Below, piece by piece: positions 34,224-46,328 of a stretch of 64,000 bases of DNA (its first letter is position 1; the number at the start of each line of letters is the position of its first letter). Under the pieces are notes generated by a model. That model did no database searches. It saw nothing but the letters and a program-made list of their open reading frames with translations, and had not been told where the DNA came from. This stretch comes from Enoplolaimus lenunculus (taxonomy: Eukaryota > Nematoda > Enoplea > Enoplida > Thoracostomopsidae). The DNA is taken from positions 85,123 to 149,122 of the forward strand of contig JASANG010002745.1 in the NCBI GenBank assembly GCA_030248215.1. The letters run 5' to 3'. A program made the translations under genes and the position numbers.

Positions 34224-34930
34224 CTTTAGACTTTCATGTGTTTCTTTTTAAAAGTAGAATATGTATTATAACACAACTAAATCAGTTCTAGTAAGTAACC
34301 ATTCTACTTTAATTTTTGCGCAAACTATTAAAACTGTGGTATAACCGAAGAATGACATAGCTAGAGAAAATAGCCGCGGCGGAACAGAAAGGAATAAAAG
34401 GGTAAAAACGAAAAGAAAAGGGCAAAAGCAGAGAAAACGAGGTAATAATAAAAATTTATAAATTTTATGCTAATCAGATGTGTTGAGAGCGATTATCCCA
34501 TGCGTATGTAGTTCAGTCAGTTTTCGGAGAATTGTCAACCAGGGGTGTGGATATTGTAGCGTTTTGTTAAAACTTAATTTCGGAGATTTTTCTGGCTGTA
34601 CGATTTGAGAAATTGGACTTAAAATCTTACATTGGTAAGTGGCATTCGGGAGTTGAATAAAACAGTTGAAATTACCGTTATGCGTGCGTTCTTTTTTGTG
34701 GTTTCGAGACCAGTACGTTAGGCGACGGAATCCGTATTGTTTAGGGAGTGCGGTTAGCAGGTGCACCGGTACTCGGGAACAACCTATTCGGTCAGGCACG
34801 CGTAAACAGGTTATTTGAATTGCCGGACACTATACTACCACAGCGAATAAACCAACATCTAGCAACAATACTACCGTGACATTATAACCGACCTTGTCGC
34901 CGGATACTAAAACGTAGACTTAGGCCTAAG
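34224..34930. other. intergenic stretch with one unassigned minus-strand frame
   Basis: The minus strand is open from 34799 to 34470 (109 codons, with RVPVHLLTALPKQYGFRRLT and WLTILRKLTELHTHGIIAL). I recognise no family and see no splice context. The rest is purine-rich (34360-34445) and shows nothing else. Confidence 0.3.
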
Positions 34931-34934
34931 GCAG

Positions 34935-35610
34935 CAGGGATGGGCGGTCGCTGTCTCGGCAAGACTAGCAATCATGAAATTGTCCTTGGATCGCAGCTTT
35001 GGCCCGGATGTGCTTGCACATTACGCGGCTATACAGTGATTTCAGAAACAGAATGACACCAAATCGAAGTGTTTTGGGTTTAATTTAAAAAAATAGAATT
35101 TTGGGTTACCGGTTACCCAAAATTCTATTTTTTGAAATTAAACCCAAAACACTTCGATTTTATCGTGACAAAGCACAAATACTTGCTTTTTCGCGTTTAA
35201 AACATTTAAGTCCTAGTGAAAAGATTATGGGTTATCCGCATTTATAACGTCTATGCTATATTAAAAAATTTCCAAACTATTCAGTTTGCGCGGGATCAAA
35301 AACAACACTATATCTTTAAATTAGGGTTCTGCCGAGGGTATTGTGAGACTGTGATATTTATTCCGAGCCTGTTCGAAGGGTATGAGGACAGTAGCCAAGT
35401 AAAAATAAAGTAAAAATAATGTTTGGCGCCGATTCGTTAGTTTTATTGTACGAGACGGCAATTCAGAGCAGATAAAAATATTCAAAACTTTTGTTAAAAA
35501 ATCTTTAATTTTTGTAACGGTTAAAAACTGACCGAGACCGAGACCAAAAGCCTCGGTCTCGTTAGGTTGGGCCTCGGTCTCGCTTTTTTGACTGAAACCG
35601 CCCATCCCTG
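34935..35610. mobile_element. family C element (TCTCGG words) with a central palindrome
   Basis: Ends CAGGGATGGGCGGTCGC and AACCGCCCATCCCTG. The flanks TAAGGCAG (34927-34934) and TAAGCCAG (35611-35618) match at 7 of 8. GGTCTCG and ACCGAGACCGAGACC words lie near the right end. A 100 bp near-perfect palindrome is at 35061-35160. 676 bp, no coding capacity. Confidence 0.85.
35061..35160. repeat. 100 bp near-perfect palindrome
   Basis: Arms 35061-35110 and 35111-35160 are complementary at about 48 of 50 positions with no spacer. The centre is GGTTACCGGTTACC and the outer tips are AAATCGAAGTG and CACTTCGATTT. It would form a long hairpin in RNA or a cruciform in DNA. Confidence 0.92.
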
Positions 35611-36119
35611 TAAGCCAGGTTAACGTGAATCACAAAGTAAGAAATAATACTGCCATTGCAAATCCCTGTAAACCGTATATCATAACCGTGCCTTCTTGTA
35701 CAAACGTTCTTCAGTAAATCTTTAAAACTTGCCGTGCTGTTGGTGAAGGGCGACTACGCTACCACCATAGACAGTAAAACACACAAAGCCGTAGATACAC
35801 ATTCATATTCGACAAAAACGACGAAAGATTTAAAATCACACGTCTTTTTGTCTGCGTAGAAATTATTATTGTTCAGCATTTGTCATAAAAGCCCAAAAAA
35901 TTCAATTTCGCGAAAAGAGGCTATTAGTTTCCGTATCGCTTTTAATGCTCTTCCGACTTAGTTTGTTGCACAAACACCGCAATATGCTTCAGAAGCAATC
36001 TTGACATTGTCGAGTGTGTCTAAAAAAGTTTACTGAATTATGTATAGTAACGATTTTGTCATAGAGCAATACACAAATTTTTAAGAATGAACTTGTTTTA
36101 CCGCTAACTACATACCAAG

Positions 36120-36200
36120 TTCAACAGGATATCCGGCTTCGGCAAAACACGACACATGTTTCCGGTTCCGGTAATCGACATTGTCGGATATTTTTTCAGA
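36120..36200. mobile_element. family G MITE fragment
   Basis: A short piece with GGATATCCGGCTTCGGC and TTTCCGGTTCCGGTAATCG, the subterminal words of this group, without recognisable tips. Confidence 0.35.
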
Positions 36201-36498
36201 AAAATGTACCAAAACTAAATATTAACCTGTTTTATTACGTCTAAAATCATAGTTCTTTATAGCAACTCTTTTTTGAAATCACATAAATCAATTTGTATTT
36301 GTACTAGAGATGTCCCGGACCCTTGTGGGTCAGGATTTTAACCTGAGAGCGGGACCGGGGCCAGCAAAATACACTAAACTTGTGAACCGAAGTGTATAAA
36401 CTACACACAATTCTATATAGTGTAGTTTAATATTTTGCCAGAGATATAGCAAATACGTAATAGAGATATAAATAATAGAATTATATACAACTTCAATA

Positions 36499-39400
36499 AT
36501 GTCAGTTGCAACAACGTCAGCAATGCAACCTGAAATAAATAAGAATGTAGTTCATACTAACGCAAACATCAAACTGGTACCAAAAACTAAAACTGTAGAT
36601 GTCACGTCTGAACAGGTAAAACTATTCATGAGTGTAATGCACTTTTGCAGTTAAGAATTTCATTTCTAGCTGGCGGTATTATTGTAAACTAGGCCATAAA
36701 TTGACTTCTTGTCAGACTTAAGAGCGGAAAATTACAGAGCTTTTTTAACTGAATTACTCGCTCCGCTTTTCACAATGTGGTTGTTATATATTATGCTTAC
36801 TTGCTTGCTGTATGATGTTAAGTTAAAATAGTTTATTTTTCATTTTGCGTAGATTTGGACCTTATTGGCAGTTCTTGATGCATAAATTCGTACTATACGG
36901 TAAATAAATAAAAATGCAATATTTGCAACCACCTTGTGTATGTCGCAAGGGCGTATTCACTATTCAATGGTTTAAGGGTTAAGCACCTCTTCGTGATTGG
37001 TATATTGTTTTAGGAACTTTTAATTGGTGACACTGGAAACCCCTCTTCGGAATTTTTATAGAGCTTTACCACACCTTCGCTTCCAAAATATTGGCTACAC
37101 CCCATGACTACGCGTATTGTTCTGTGGTTTTCGGTTTCTGATCTTATTTGACTCGTCTGTTTAATATATACTTACGTATCTATCGTTCCGCAAACATATA
37201 TTTGTTATACATATGTAGTTTGCAACTAATGCATTCCAGCTGCAAATTATTATTCAGACATATTCACACTAGTACTGGAATGCAAACTGATGGTGATCGT
37301 AGACTTGAGGGCATAATTTAGTTCTTGGGCAAAACTCGGGGTATTTGTCTACAAAAAGCGATATATATTTGCCTAGCAAAATGCCCAGTCGTTTTAGAAT
37401 CTACATTAAATCTTCAAACTTAGTTTTTGCCTGAGGTATGTAGGTGAAAATGATTACATATTTCGGTCGCATTTTTCACACGAATGAGATCGCAAGCGGG
37501 ATATCGTAAACGGGATTGAAATTTTGAAATTTTTTGATTGGACACAATCACCGCTGAATTTTTGCTAGGGTGTTTCGAGCTGTGGGGTCTAAGGTTCCGA
37601 TCCTAAATGGCAAGCAATATAGTTGTTCACATAAACAGCAATGGCAATAAATTTCCAGCTGTCAGTTTTGAATTTACTGTAAGCTTAAAGGAAATTCAGG
37701 TCGTTTTCTGCAATCAAAAGCGACCGGAGAACAACCAATTAAATTCAGTTTGTTCTCTTCAGTATAATTATTTGGACTGCCCTGAACAACAAATCGGGCT
37801 CTGGCAAAAAATCGCATACGGCTCCGGTATTCTGTACTGTCGGATACTTATTGCTGAGAAGTATAACCTAACAGGAGTTGTAGTCATGGGCATTGTTATA
37901 ACTACTCATATTTCATGAAGGCTCTGGCTCCGGTATTTTTTGGTACCCGATTGAATACTGATATATACGTAGCAGGCAGGGTGGCAACAAAGGTTCGGAT
38001 TCGGCAAAAATTTGAGGTTCGGATTCGGTTGTGGAAAAGCCGAATGCAACAAAGTTCGGCAATATGTTTTTTCATTTTTAAGCAATAAAATTTTTAAATA
38101 CCTTGCTATAAAAATCAATATTTTTATTTCAGGTGAGAAATCTCAGAACTGATGTCGAGACGAAATATATTAACGTATCAAAAGTTATACGGCTAGCATT
38201 GAGTTGATATTCTGAAACAAATTATAGATATATCTGAAATTTGCAACATGCAGGATTCGGATTCGGTTTCGGATTCAGCAAATTAGCAATGGATTCGGAT
38301 TCGGTCAAATCGTGGATTAGGTGCCACCATGGTAGCAGGGTGCACCGAATCCACGATTTGACCGAATCCGAATCCGTTGCTAATTTCCGAATCCAAATCT
38401 TACATGTTGCAAATTTCAGTTATGTGTGTAATTTGTTTCAGAATATCAGCACAATGATAGCCGCATAACTTTTAAACGTTAATATGTTTCGTGACCGACC
38501 TTAGTTTTGAGATCTGTGACCTGAAACAAAAAGTTTTTTATTAATATAACAAGTATTTAAAATTTTTATTGTTTAAAACTGAAAAAGATATTGCCGAACA
38601 TTGTTGGATTCGGATTTTGCACAACCGAATCCGAACCACAATTTTTTGCCGACTCCGAGTGGCCAACCTGATACGCGGCGGTTAGGAAGTGGCAGCTGCC
38701 AACTGTAGCAAATTTTGGGGCACCACGTGGATAAGTTTTAATGTATTTGTAGGATTTGACTTGCTTTCATCATGCCTTACGCTCAGGATTGACTTTTTTG
38801 CAACAAATGTGTACATATATACTACAATATTTTGCGTCATATTTTTAAGGCAATGAAATCTCGGGCTCAAAAGTTTGGTGTTGTCAGTGAGAATATGAAA
38901 TTGCAAACTCGAGCAGAAAGGTATGTGCCAGTTGTTGAGTGTGGTTTTGGAAAAGTTGCGCTGTGTGTCTAATCGGTCCTACTTTAGCATGAGTAAGATG
39001 GACCACAATTAAAAGGCTGTCTCTCGCTGTTCCCGTGTATATGCAACTTTAAAGTAAATCGGTTGATTTTTTCATTTGCACAATTTATTCAATTTGATAG
39101 TAAATTGATGGTACTTCTTTAGATTTTCGACAAGCGTAGCGAAGATTATATTTCGCCTTGACTAAGATGTAGCGCCGGTTTGCCGCTCACGGTAACGCTT
39201 GTTGAGTGTATACCGGCAACTTTCTAGCAGTCACCCACCAGAACTCTGAAGCCCAATGGCTAATCAAACCTGCATTATTTCCACATTAATGTGCACCTTT
39301 GTATAGCCTAAACGCACCTGTTGCAAAACTTTGAACAAATTACCAAAATATTTTAGAAACATTTACACGTTACGCCGAAAACTAGATAAATGAGCTGGAG

Positions 39401-42400
39401 TTTTCCTGATTGAAGAAGGGCAGGGGCACATTACGTTGTTTTCCCCCACTCTGAGTCCTTCCACCGTTGACCTTCCACATGATTTTCACTTGGCTGCAAG
39501 CAGAAGAAACGCACATAGCAAAAAGAAATTTTGAAGAACCCTTAATAAACGTCCATGAATTGAGAAGATTTTTGCGTTCTGTTTACATCAGAAATACACA
39601 GGAGTTCCTCTATGTACGAACCAGGGTCCCAATTTAGCTTTATGTAAATATTTATACATATTACCATGCATTTCATATCTTGGACAATATTCAAAATATT
39701 CTTCACGATTGTTTCATCATCTTCGTAGATTATGTTTGGTATAAACGAAGTTTGCTGTCAAATATAACCAACTTCTGAATTTGTTAACAAAATTTCTATT
39801 GTCTACCTTAGGTTTGGCATAACTGGCGATGTTTCTCAGAAACCGACAAAGCTAGAGGTAATCTTATGTTAAGATTTACACACTTTGTTGTAATGAGTAG
39901 ATATCAGTTGGCCATTGACGCCTGCAGTTTTTTATAAAAAGTTTACATGAAAATAAGCAAAAATTATTTTACGTGTGGAAAATGGACCTGGGTTAGTTTT
40001 TTAAAAAGCTATTTCATAATGCAGGAACCGTTATTTTAATGCACTTTAAATTTTCTTCTTGGAAATTAATTCAATTTCATAGAATTGTTCCTGCGACACG
40101 TGTGTCGCTTTTTATACGTTTTCAATCCAATTGTACATGTTGTTTTTTGAACATAAAGCTTTTCAGTTGACAGTTTAGTAATGTTTAACTTGACAGTGCA
40201 AAACATTTGTCGAATCCATTTATTACAGATAAATACAGATTGATATATTTGTTCTCCATTCGGTAGGTTTCGTCAAAAGACGGAAATTTTGCTAGTAAAC
40301 AAGCGGAGGCCTCGTCTAAATCCCACTTTATTCGGCAAATCTTCTATATTTAGCCCCTAACGAAAAATATCCCGTGGTTTGAAATGCTAGCGTCATCTCT
40401 AAGCCTCGAAATAGTAAATTTAAGCAAAAATGATGATTTTGAGTTATACTCACTTTTTAACAAAGTACGTCGTAAATTTTGCGCTCTCGCTAAATCATTA
40501 CCTTGAAGCAGGGATTATCTAGTCACATTTTCAGAGCTTCATTTTTATCGATATCAGTGTATTTATATGTTGGAGCTAATCAATTACTTTCATTATATTA
40601 ATGCATTTTTTATCTTAACAGACCTCAAATGTTGAATTAGATCCTGAATTACTTAAAAAACGCGCTGCTCGATTTGGTCTCAAAGAAGTATGTTGTAAAC
40701 GCCATTTTGTTATTCAATGGAACAAACATTCTGTGCATACATACGTACACATAGTGTTACTGCTGCGGCAATAGTAACGACTAAGAACCAGGGTGGCATC
40801 GAATCCACGATTTGACCGAATCCGAATCCAGTGCTAATTTGCCGAAACCGAATCCGAATCCTAATCCTGCATGTTGCAAATTTCAGATATATCTATAATT
40901 TGCTTCAGAATATCAACGCAATGCCAGCCGTATAACTTTTATTACGTTAATATATTTCGTCCCGACGTCAGTTCTGAGATTTCTCACCTGAAATAAAAAA
41001 TATTGATTTTTATTGCAAGATATTTAAAAATTTTATTGCTTAAAATTGAAAAAACATATTGCCGAACTTTGTAGGATTCGACTTTTGGATTCGGCTTTTC
41101 CACAACCGAATCCGAATCCGAACCTCAAATTTTTGCCGAATCTGAATCAGAACCTTTGTTGCCACCCTGCTAAGAACATGACTCTTCTAAGATAACATAA
41201 TAATTTGCGGGTATATATCTACGGTCTGTATTATCTCGATTTGAAAACTAGAGACAAGTAAGTACGATCCATGCTTGTTGAATTCGGCGTCTTCAAGACT
41301 AAATATAATTCCAACCCGTATATTTCTGACTATTTCAAAATGGAATCTGGACTTTTTTTGCTACCTCATGATTTATGCACATAAGAAATTTTCAATACTG
41401 CTTGTTACTGCTTCTGGCAACAAATTTCAGTTTAACCTGTGGTGTTAAGTTGTGGTACTCCGATGGAAGGAGTAAAAACTAACGTATTACGGTGAACACT
41501 AAAAGCTGGTTTTAAAATTTACGTATTGTCTTGTTTTCAAGAAGCCATCCGGAACGGAAGCGATGAAAAGGCGAGCGGAACGTTTTGGCTTGCAGTCAGA
41601 TCAGGTATAAAGCTACAAAATATAGTATTCAAAATATGATCAGCTTTAACTTTGATGTCTTTTGTTTTCCGCAGTGAGCTGTAGATAACCGTAGATTTGG
41701 ATAGAAGTGTATCGCTGTAACCATAAAATAAAGCCTGACCTTATTTGCTTAGATTTTTAAGGCTGATTCAACATCAACTAGCTCAGAAGCTAAAAAGAAA
41801 CGTGCAGAAAGATTTGGACTAGAATCGGACGAGGTTTGCACTGTACTTTGTTTCACAGGTTGATAGTTTATTTAACCTTGAAATGAGTGCTATTATTTGG
41901 TTGCAGTATTCGGACTTGTAGACAGCTCATCATCATGCTACGGGGATATCAAAACAATTTTAGGAGAGACATATTGTTGATTTCAAAACGGTTACAAACG
42001 GAGTAAAACTAGTTTGGAGGCTATCGTTTTTGGCCGAGGTCGGAATCTGGACCCCTATGGTTTTTACAAAAAGTGGTCCGTCCTATAGATATCGGAATTT
42101 AACGGCTCCATTCTCATGGCTGCATGACATTATAGTGCTAACACGCACAGATTGGAACAGAAAGTATCTATCATTCACATGTTCGTAATATATAAGCTTT
42201 ACCAGGTTTATTTATTCCTTACTCAAATTTGATTGCTGTTTGTACATATTTTATATCATAAGAAGTTAAAATTTATAGAGCCGTAACTATTGAATCGGGG
42301 GCCATGTAGCGTTAAGAATGGTATCGTTGAACTCAACGCGTCTAAATCTATAAAATTAACTATTCCGATGGTATTAAACCGAACCTAATAACGGACATTC

Positions 42401-42533
42401 ATTGAGCAGCTTGAAATTATTTAAAGCGGCGTGGAGCAAGCAGAAATTTTTATCCCGAGTTAGTTTTTAATTTTAGCTGAAGAAACAAAAACGAGCAGAA
42501 CGATTCGGAAACCAAGTGGAGGACAAGAAATAA
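36499..42533 (+). CDS. SARNP: SAP domain-containing ribonucleoprotein (CIP29/Tho1-like), SAP exon not found
   Basis: Seven in-phase exons: 36499-36615, 38850-38920, 39812-39857, 40622-40687, 41542-41604, 41762-41833 and 42477-42533 (stop TAA at 42531). They give 163 residues: a linker with NIKLVPKTKTVDVTSEQ, then six modules of the type RA-E/Q/A-RFG (RAQKFG, RAERFG split over an intron, RAARFG, then RAERFG three times), the RNA-binding repeat region of SARNP. SARNP works with DDX39B and the TREX complex in mRNA export. Human SARNP has about 210 residues with an N-terminal SAP domain; that domain is missing here. The frame is open upstream of the ATG to 36472, and an acceptor-like AATAATAG at 36471-36478 could receive an upstream SAP exon, so the ATG shown may be internal. 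Confidence 0.88.
36616..37976. other. SARNP intron 1, left part
   Basis: Mostly featureless AT-rich sequence. A family G-like fragment at ~37790-37960 has ATCGGGCTCTGGC and ATACGGCTCCGGTATTC. No exon or RNA gene was recognised. Confidence 0.45.
37977..38331. mobile_element. family D MITE (ATTCGG words), younger of an adjacent pair
   Basis: Ends CAGGGTGGCAACAAAGG and GGTGCCACCATG. Perfect target duplication GTAGCAGG at 37969-37976 and 38332-38339. The right copy contains the first bases (CAGG) of the neighbouring element, so this one inserted across that element's tip. ATTCGGATTCGG words at both ends. In SARNP intron 1. Confidence 0.92.
38336..38670. mobile_element. family D MITE (ATTCGG words), older of the pair, inverted
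   Basis: Starts CAGGGTGCACCGAATCC and ends GTGGCCAACCTG. With the neighbour removed, its flanks become ATACGTAG (37965-37972) and ATACGCGG (38671-38678), 6 of 8 matching. The interior is shared with the copy at 40789. 335 bp. Confidence 0.85.
38921..39811. other. SARNP intron 2
   Basis: About 890 bp without recognised elements. A fragment near 39120-39150 (GACAAGCGTAGCGAAGATT) is a low-complexity motif only. No RNA gene seen. Confidence 0.45.
40789..41169. mobile_element. family D MITE (ATTCGG words)
   Basis: Ends CAGGGTGGCATCGAATCC and GTTGCCACCCTG. Perfect target duplication CTAAGAAC (40781-40788 and 41170-41177). CCGAATCCGAATCC words at both ends. 381 bp in the SARNP intron between the exons ending 40687 and starting 41542. 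Probably the best-preserved copy of its family here. Confidence 0.92.
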
Positions 42534-43185
42534 GTTGTCAGATTTTTGCCGAATGTAACATTACTAATCTTTGAAGCTTCAACGTTTGTTTCAGTTGTAT
42601 ATTGCAACTTGTGAATGTAGTATTCGTGGTGTAGCAAAAAGCTGCAAAGTTTTTATAAGAGAAGGTATTTGTATGACATACTATTGTGTTCGAAAGTCTT
42701 TCATTTGATTGATTATATTAACATTAAATTTCTACGTTTGGCTGCTCAACATTGGAAATGATTGAAAAATATTAGACTGATTTTCGTAGTAGATGAGATT
42801 GGGACAGTGTATAGCACGAATCCGTAATAGTAGCATAAACAGAGGCATGAATATATTTTGTTTGTTCCACAGGTAGCGTCCATGTTCATAGCATACATGA
42901 TATGTTAAATTTCTTGGCAATGTATAGAACTGGGCTGCAACAGTACAATAAGCATATTCCTAAGCGTTAGCGTAAGGGTAAACGTATACTTAAGCCTAAA
43001 CAAAAAATTGTTTTGTGCGCTTCTGATCTTTACACGGGCCAATTTCTGCCACAACTTCGTTTAATAGCCTTTGAGTAAACGAAATTCATTGTTGAATGAA
43101 GTTGATGTCCGCGATAGATATTTCCAGGCGATAATCCTGCTAAAAGTTTTTGCCCCATAATTTTTGTTTTATAATTTTACAGTTA

Positions 43186-43191
43186 AATAAA
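43186..43191 (+). promoter_or_regulatory. possible SARNP polyadenylation signal
   Basis: The first AATAAA on the plus strand after the SARNP stop codon, 653 bp downstream, followed by GTGTTCTGTTTG, a GT-rich context. It is weak evidence because the distance is long and the region is AT-rich. Confidence 0.25.
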
Positions 43192-43291
43192 TGTGTTCTG
43201 TTTGTTTGCAAGCAGAATTACTTCGTTTTACTGAGCGATATTGAAACTGCATTTATGCATGTTCCACTACTTGTAATGTAATTTAAAGTCA

Positions 43292-43349
43292 GTTTGCAAA
43301 AGGATTAATTTTTTCTTAAGTCTGCAAAAGGATTAATTTTTTCTTAAGT
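43292..43349. repeat. 28 bp tandem duplication
   Basis: TTTGCAAAAGGATTAATTTT plus TTCTTAAG is repeated once with a single change (TTTGC to TCTGC) and followed by a further TTTGCAAAC start. Two units plus a stub. Confidence 0.8.
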
Positions 43350-43605
43350 TTGCAAACTGTTGTTTACCACCAGCGTGTCACTCTTTATTTTTGGCCCTGC
43401 ATTAATGTCTTCGAAATGTTTTAATAGGACGCAATTGTATGGATTATTCGGGTGACTCAACAGTAACACTAGTTCAACTCAAGAATGTACAGTGTATTTA
43501 TTAAACTGAGCGCTGCAAGGATTTAAGGTGGGTTTGCCGAAGAATTGCAAACACTGGCGTAATAGGTTTGCATATGCTTCAAAATATTTGCATTTAGGTG
43601 TGCCA

Positions 43606-43976
43606 GAGTGCAAAGCGTAAATGGATTATACCGGAATCGCAATCGGAACAGCAAATTTATACCGGAATCGGAACTACAAAATTTGTGACTATACAGATAA
43701 TTTGTATTAACAAGTATAACATTGATTTAGGGTGTCTGTATGTAGACTGGCAACGATTCTCAAAAACGTCGCATGAACAAATGACAATGTTTTTTGGCTT
43801 TGTTAATCTAAACTACAATCAATTATTGATAGGTTACATTATCGAAAACAAATTAATAGATAAATGAGGCTGAATTTTTATACATCATAACGCCTAAAAT
43901 TAAAATGTGGAAATTCCGTTTAATTGTGCAATTGGAATTGGAACTCGTTTTGAATCGGAATTCAGATTGCACCCTG
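43606..43976. mobile_element. family H MITE (AATCGG words)
   Basis: Left end CAGAGTGCAAAGCG, right end CAGATTGCACCCTG. AATCGCAATCGG and AATCGGAAC words on the left. Interior shared with the copy at 9178 (TCAATTATTGATAGGTTA). 371 bp. No clear target duplication. Confidence 0.7.
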
Positions 43977-44285
43977 CGGTATGCATTGTTTCCAAAACCA
44001 CGAAGTCAGCCACTGTAGGTTAGCGTTATGGCCAATGTAAGATTATGGGAAAGCCGTTTTTTCGTGGGGCTCCGATAGCTTAAGCTTTACACTATTTTTT
44101 CCTTTGGCTTAATTGATGTTTGCTCAGTAGGTGGGAAGGTAAACAGAAACACTGAATATGAATAGGGAAGGAATAGGCTAAGAGAAATTTTTGAAATACA
44201 TGAGTATGTGGTATTAATAATTGAATTCGCTGTGAATTTTTTAAGTTAATATTTAAGGTCAGTTTAAAACTTAGATTAAACAATA

Positions 44286-44475
44286 CTGTAGGTGGCCGTA
44301 TCGTTGTCAACTATATTTCAATCTGAAAACTAAAACATAAATTTCATCCAAACCCTTAAACCACGCTTAACGGAGGTTGTGTAGTAAATTTTCGTATAGT
44401 TTTTGGAGTTCGTTTTGGAATAGGATTGCCGCGGTGGCCAAGGATGTGAAGGAAAACAAGAAGTAGGTTGTGGGG
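44286..44475. repeat. family K repeat, copy 1
   Basis: Starts near TGTAGGTGGCCGTATC and ends near GGTGGCCAAGGATGTGAAGG. Shares both ends and interior (AACTAAAACATAAATTTC against AACTAAAAGAAAATAAAACC) with 53678-54335. Confidence 0.55.
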
Positions 44476-44757
44476 GTCATGGGATAAAAAGGATGTCACG
44501 CGTTGCACCGATTTATATCGACTCGCGGCCCAAGCCGAGCCCGGTCCGCTTAGACCCGCTGGCCCAACATTTGGGCCCGAGCCTTGGTCCTGGCCTGTTC
44601 CAACATTGATCGATTTATCATAGAAAATATATGCCACTTTCTTTTGATTTACGTAAGTTGGAATAATCATTTAGGTTGAAATTTATAAATGTTAACATCT
44701 TGAATGCTATTATGCGACTAATAACATTGAGACAACTTGAGTTTATAGTTTGTCGCA

Positions 44758-45017
44758 TGCAAAGTAGCTCAACAAGCGGTGTTGCTTCTCAATACAATAT
44801 TAAAGATATGCAACATGAATATCTTGCTATTATCAAAAATAAATTAGAGCGTCCTTCAAAAGAAGCATATTTTCATGGAGATCCATTGGACATTTATACA
44901 TTTTATGATTTGGAATCTACGATGACAGAACACAGACTTCCGCAACCAACTCCAACTCAGCCAGACGAAGAAAGAACAACTGTACCAGCTGGCAATGTAA
45001 ACAAAAGCAAGTCATAA
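44758..45017 (+). CDS. unassigned small protein or last exon (86 residues)
   Basis: From the ATG at 44758 the frame encodes MQSSSTSGVASQYNIKDMQ, then HEYLAIIKNKLERPSKEAYF, HGDPLDIYTFYDLESTMTEH, RLPQPTPTQPDEERT and a Lys/Ser-rich end before a TAA. An acceptor-like GAGTTTATAG lies 8 bases before the ATG, so this may be a terminal exon. Charged, hydrophilic composition with no repeat content marks it as probably real host coding sequence. It lies 2.2 kb downstream of SARNP on the same strand. I do not recognise the family. Confidence 0.5.
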
Positions 45018-46149
45018 CTGAAGTATTGATTGAACGTTTACGTTTATATGTAATTCTATTTATAGTATGTAGCGTGTTATGTAGAATATATGTCGAAGTT
45101 TGGTGTACACGACAGGAAAAACATGGAAAACCAATTTTTCCACTTGCCTAAAAATTGTTAAACATAAATTGAAGGTTTGAAACAAATTCGCTATCCCAAA
45201 TGATTAGAGAGGTTCGACTTCTTTAAGTACGTAGCTATGCCTCAAATTTTAACGATGGCGGGGCGCCTATAACTCGGGGTTCAACCGGATGGCAATAAGT
45301 AGCAGAGCTGGAAACTTCACTATGCTGCTCCGGAAAATATGTTATAATTTTGTTCACGCTAGAATCTTAGTATAACTGGACTTATTTTTATATTTAGGTA
45401 ATATTTATTGTTTTAAACATAAGTCAGACATAAAAATTGTGATTTGGACAGGAAAATAGCATAATATAGAGAGGTAGGTTGTACTTTTCAGCAATAAATA
45501 TTCGGCACGGAATACCGGAGCCGGATCCGGCTATAAATTTGATGTTTTACAGGAAGCCAGTGAGGCCGTAAACTTTTTAACAAACATTATGTGGAGTAGA
45601 CGAGGTCTGAGCAATTCTCAACGGTTTTCGGGCTGGCATAAGCTTGGATACAAATGTGCAATGTGTGTTATTGTGTTTGAATAATCTGCAGTTGCCGCGT
45701 ATGTTTCGTGCTATATACCTGTATAGTTACACAGAGATTATTATGCCGTATCCGCAATGTTTTCTTTAAAATTTTTGGAATCCTGTAAATATTTTCATTC
45801 TTCAATTGTGCTCACACAAATACAAAGCATTTTTATACTTTTCTTCCATATCCGTTTCAGTTGTTTTCATCACTATCTGTCGCAATCGTTTTATGCCCAT
45901 TTGCTTACCCAGTTTGGTTGCGTTGCGGCTATATAATTTTTTGTCTTTATTGTATGTAAAGTAGTAAAAATATAATTTGGTTTATTTTGGATTGAGCAGG
46001 CCAGTGTCACAGTTTAATTTTTCGCCCTCCGGAAAAATTGCTATATTGGAATTTTTCACCACGGAAAAATTACCCTAAAGGCTGTTTTAGTCATAGTTTA
46101 ACTTCTTCTCCATAGAGATTTCACCCCCCCGCGAAAGATAACTACTTAG
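45018..46149. other. intergenic, little recognised
   Basis: Contains a short MITE-like word cluster with ATACCGGAGCCGGATCCGG (45512-45530) without tips. Otherwise featureless AT-rich DNA. Confidence 0.4.
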
Positions 46150-46328
46150 CAAGCTGGCACCAAATCCACAATTTCACCGAATACGAATCCATTGTAAATT
46201 TGCCGAATCCGAATCTTGCATGTTGCAAATTTCAGTTATATCTATACATAGTTTCAGAATAGGTATATTTCGTGCCCGCCATCAGTTTTAAGATTTGTGA
46301 CCTGAAACAAATTTTTATTAATATAACA

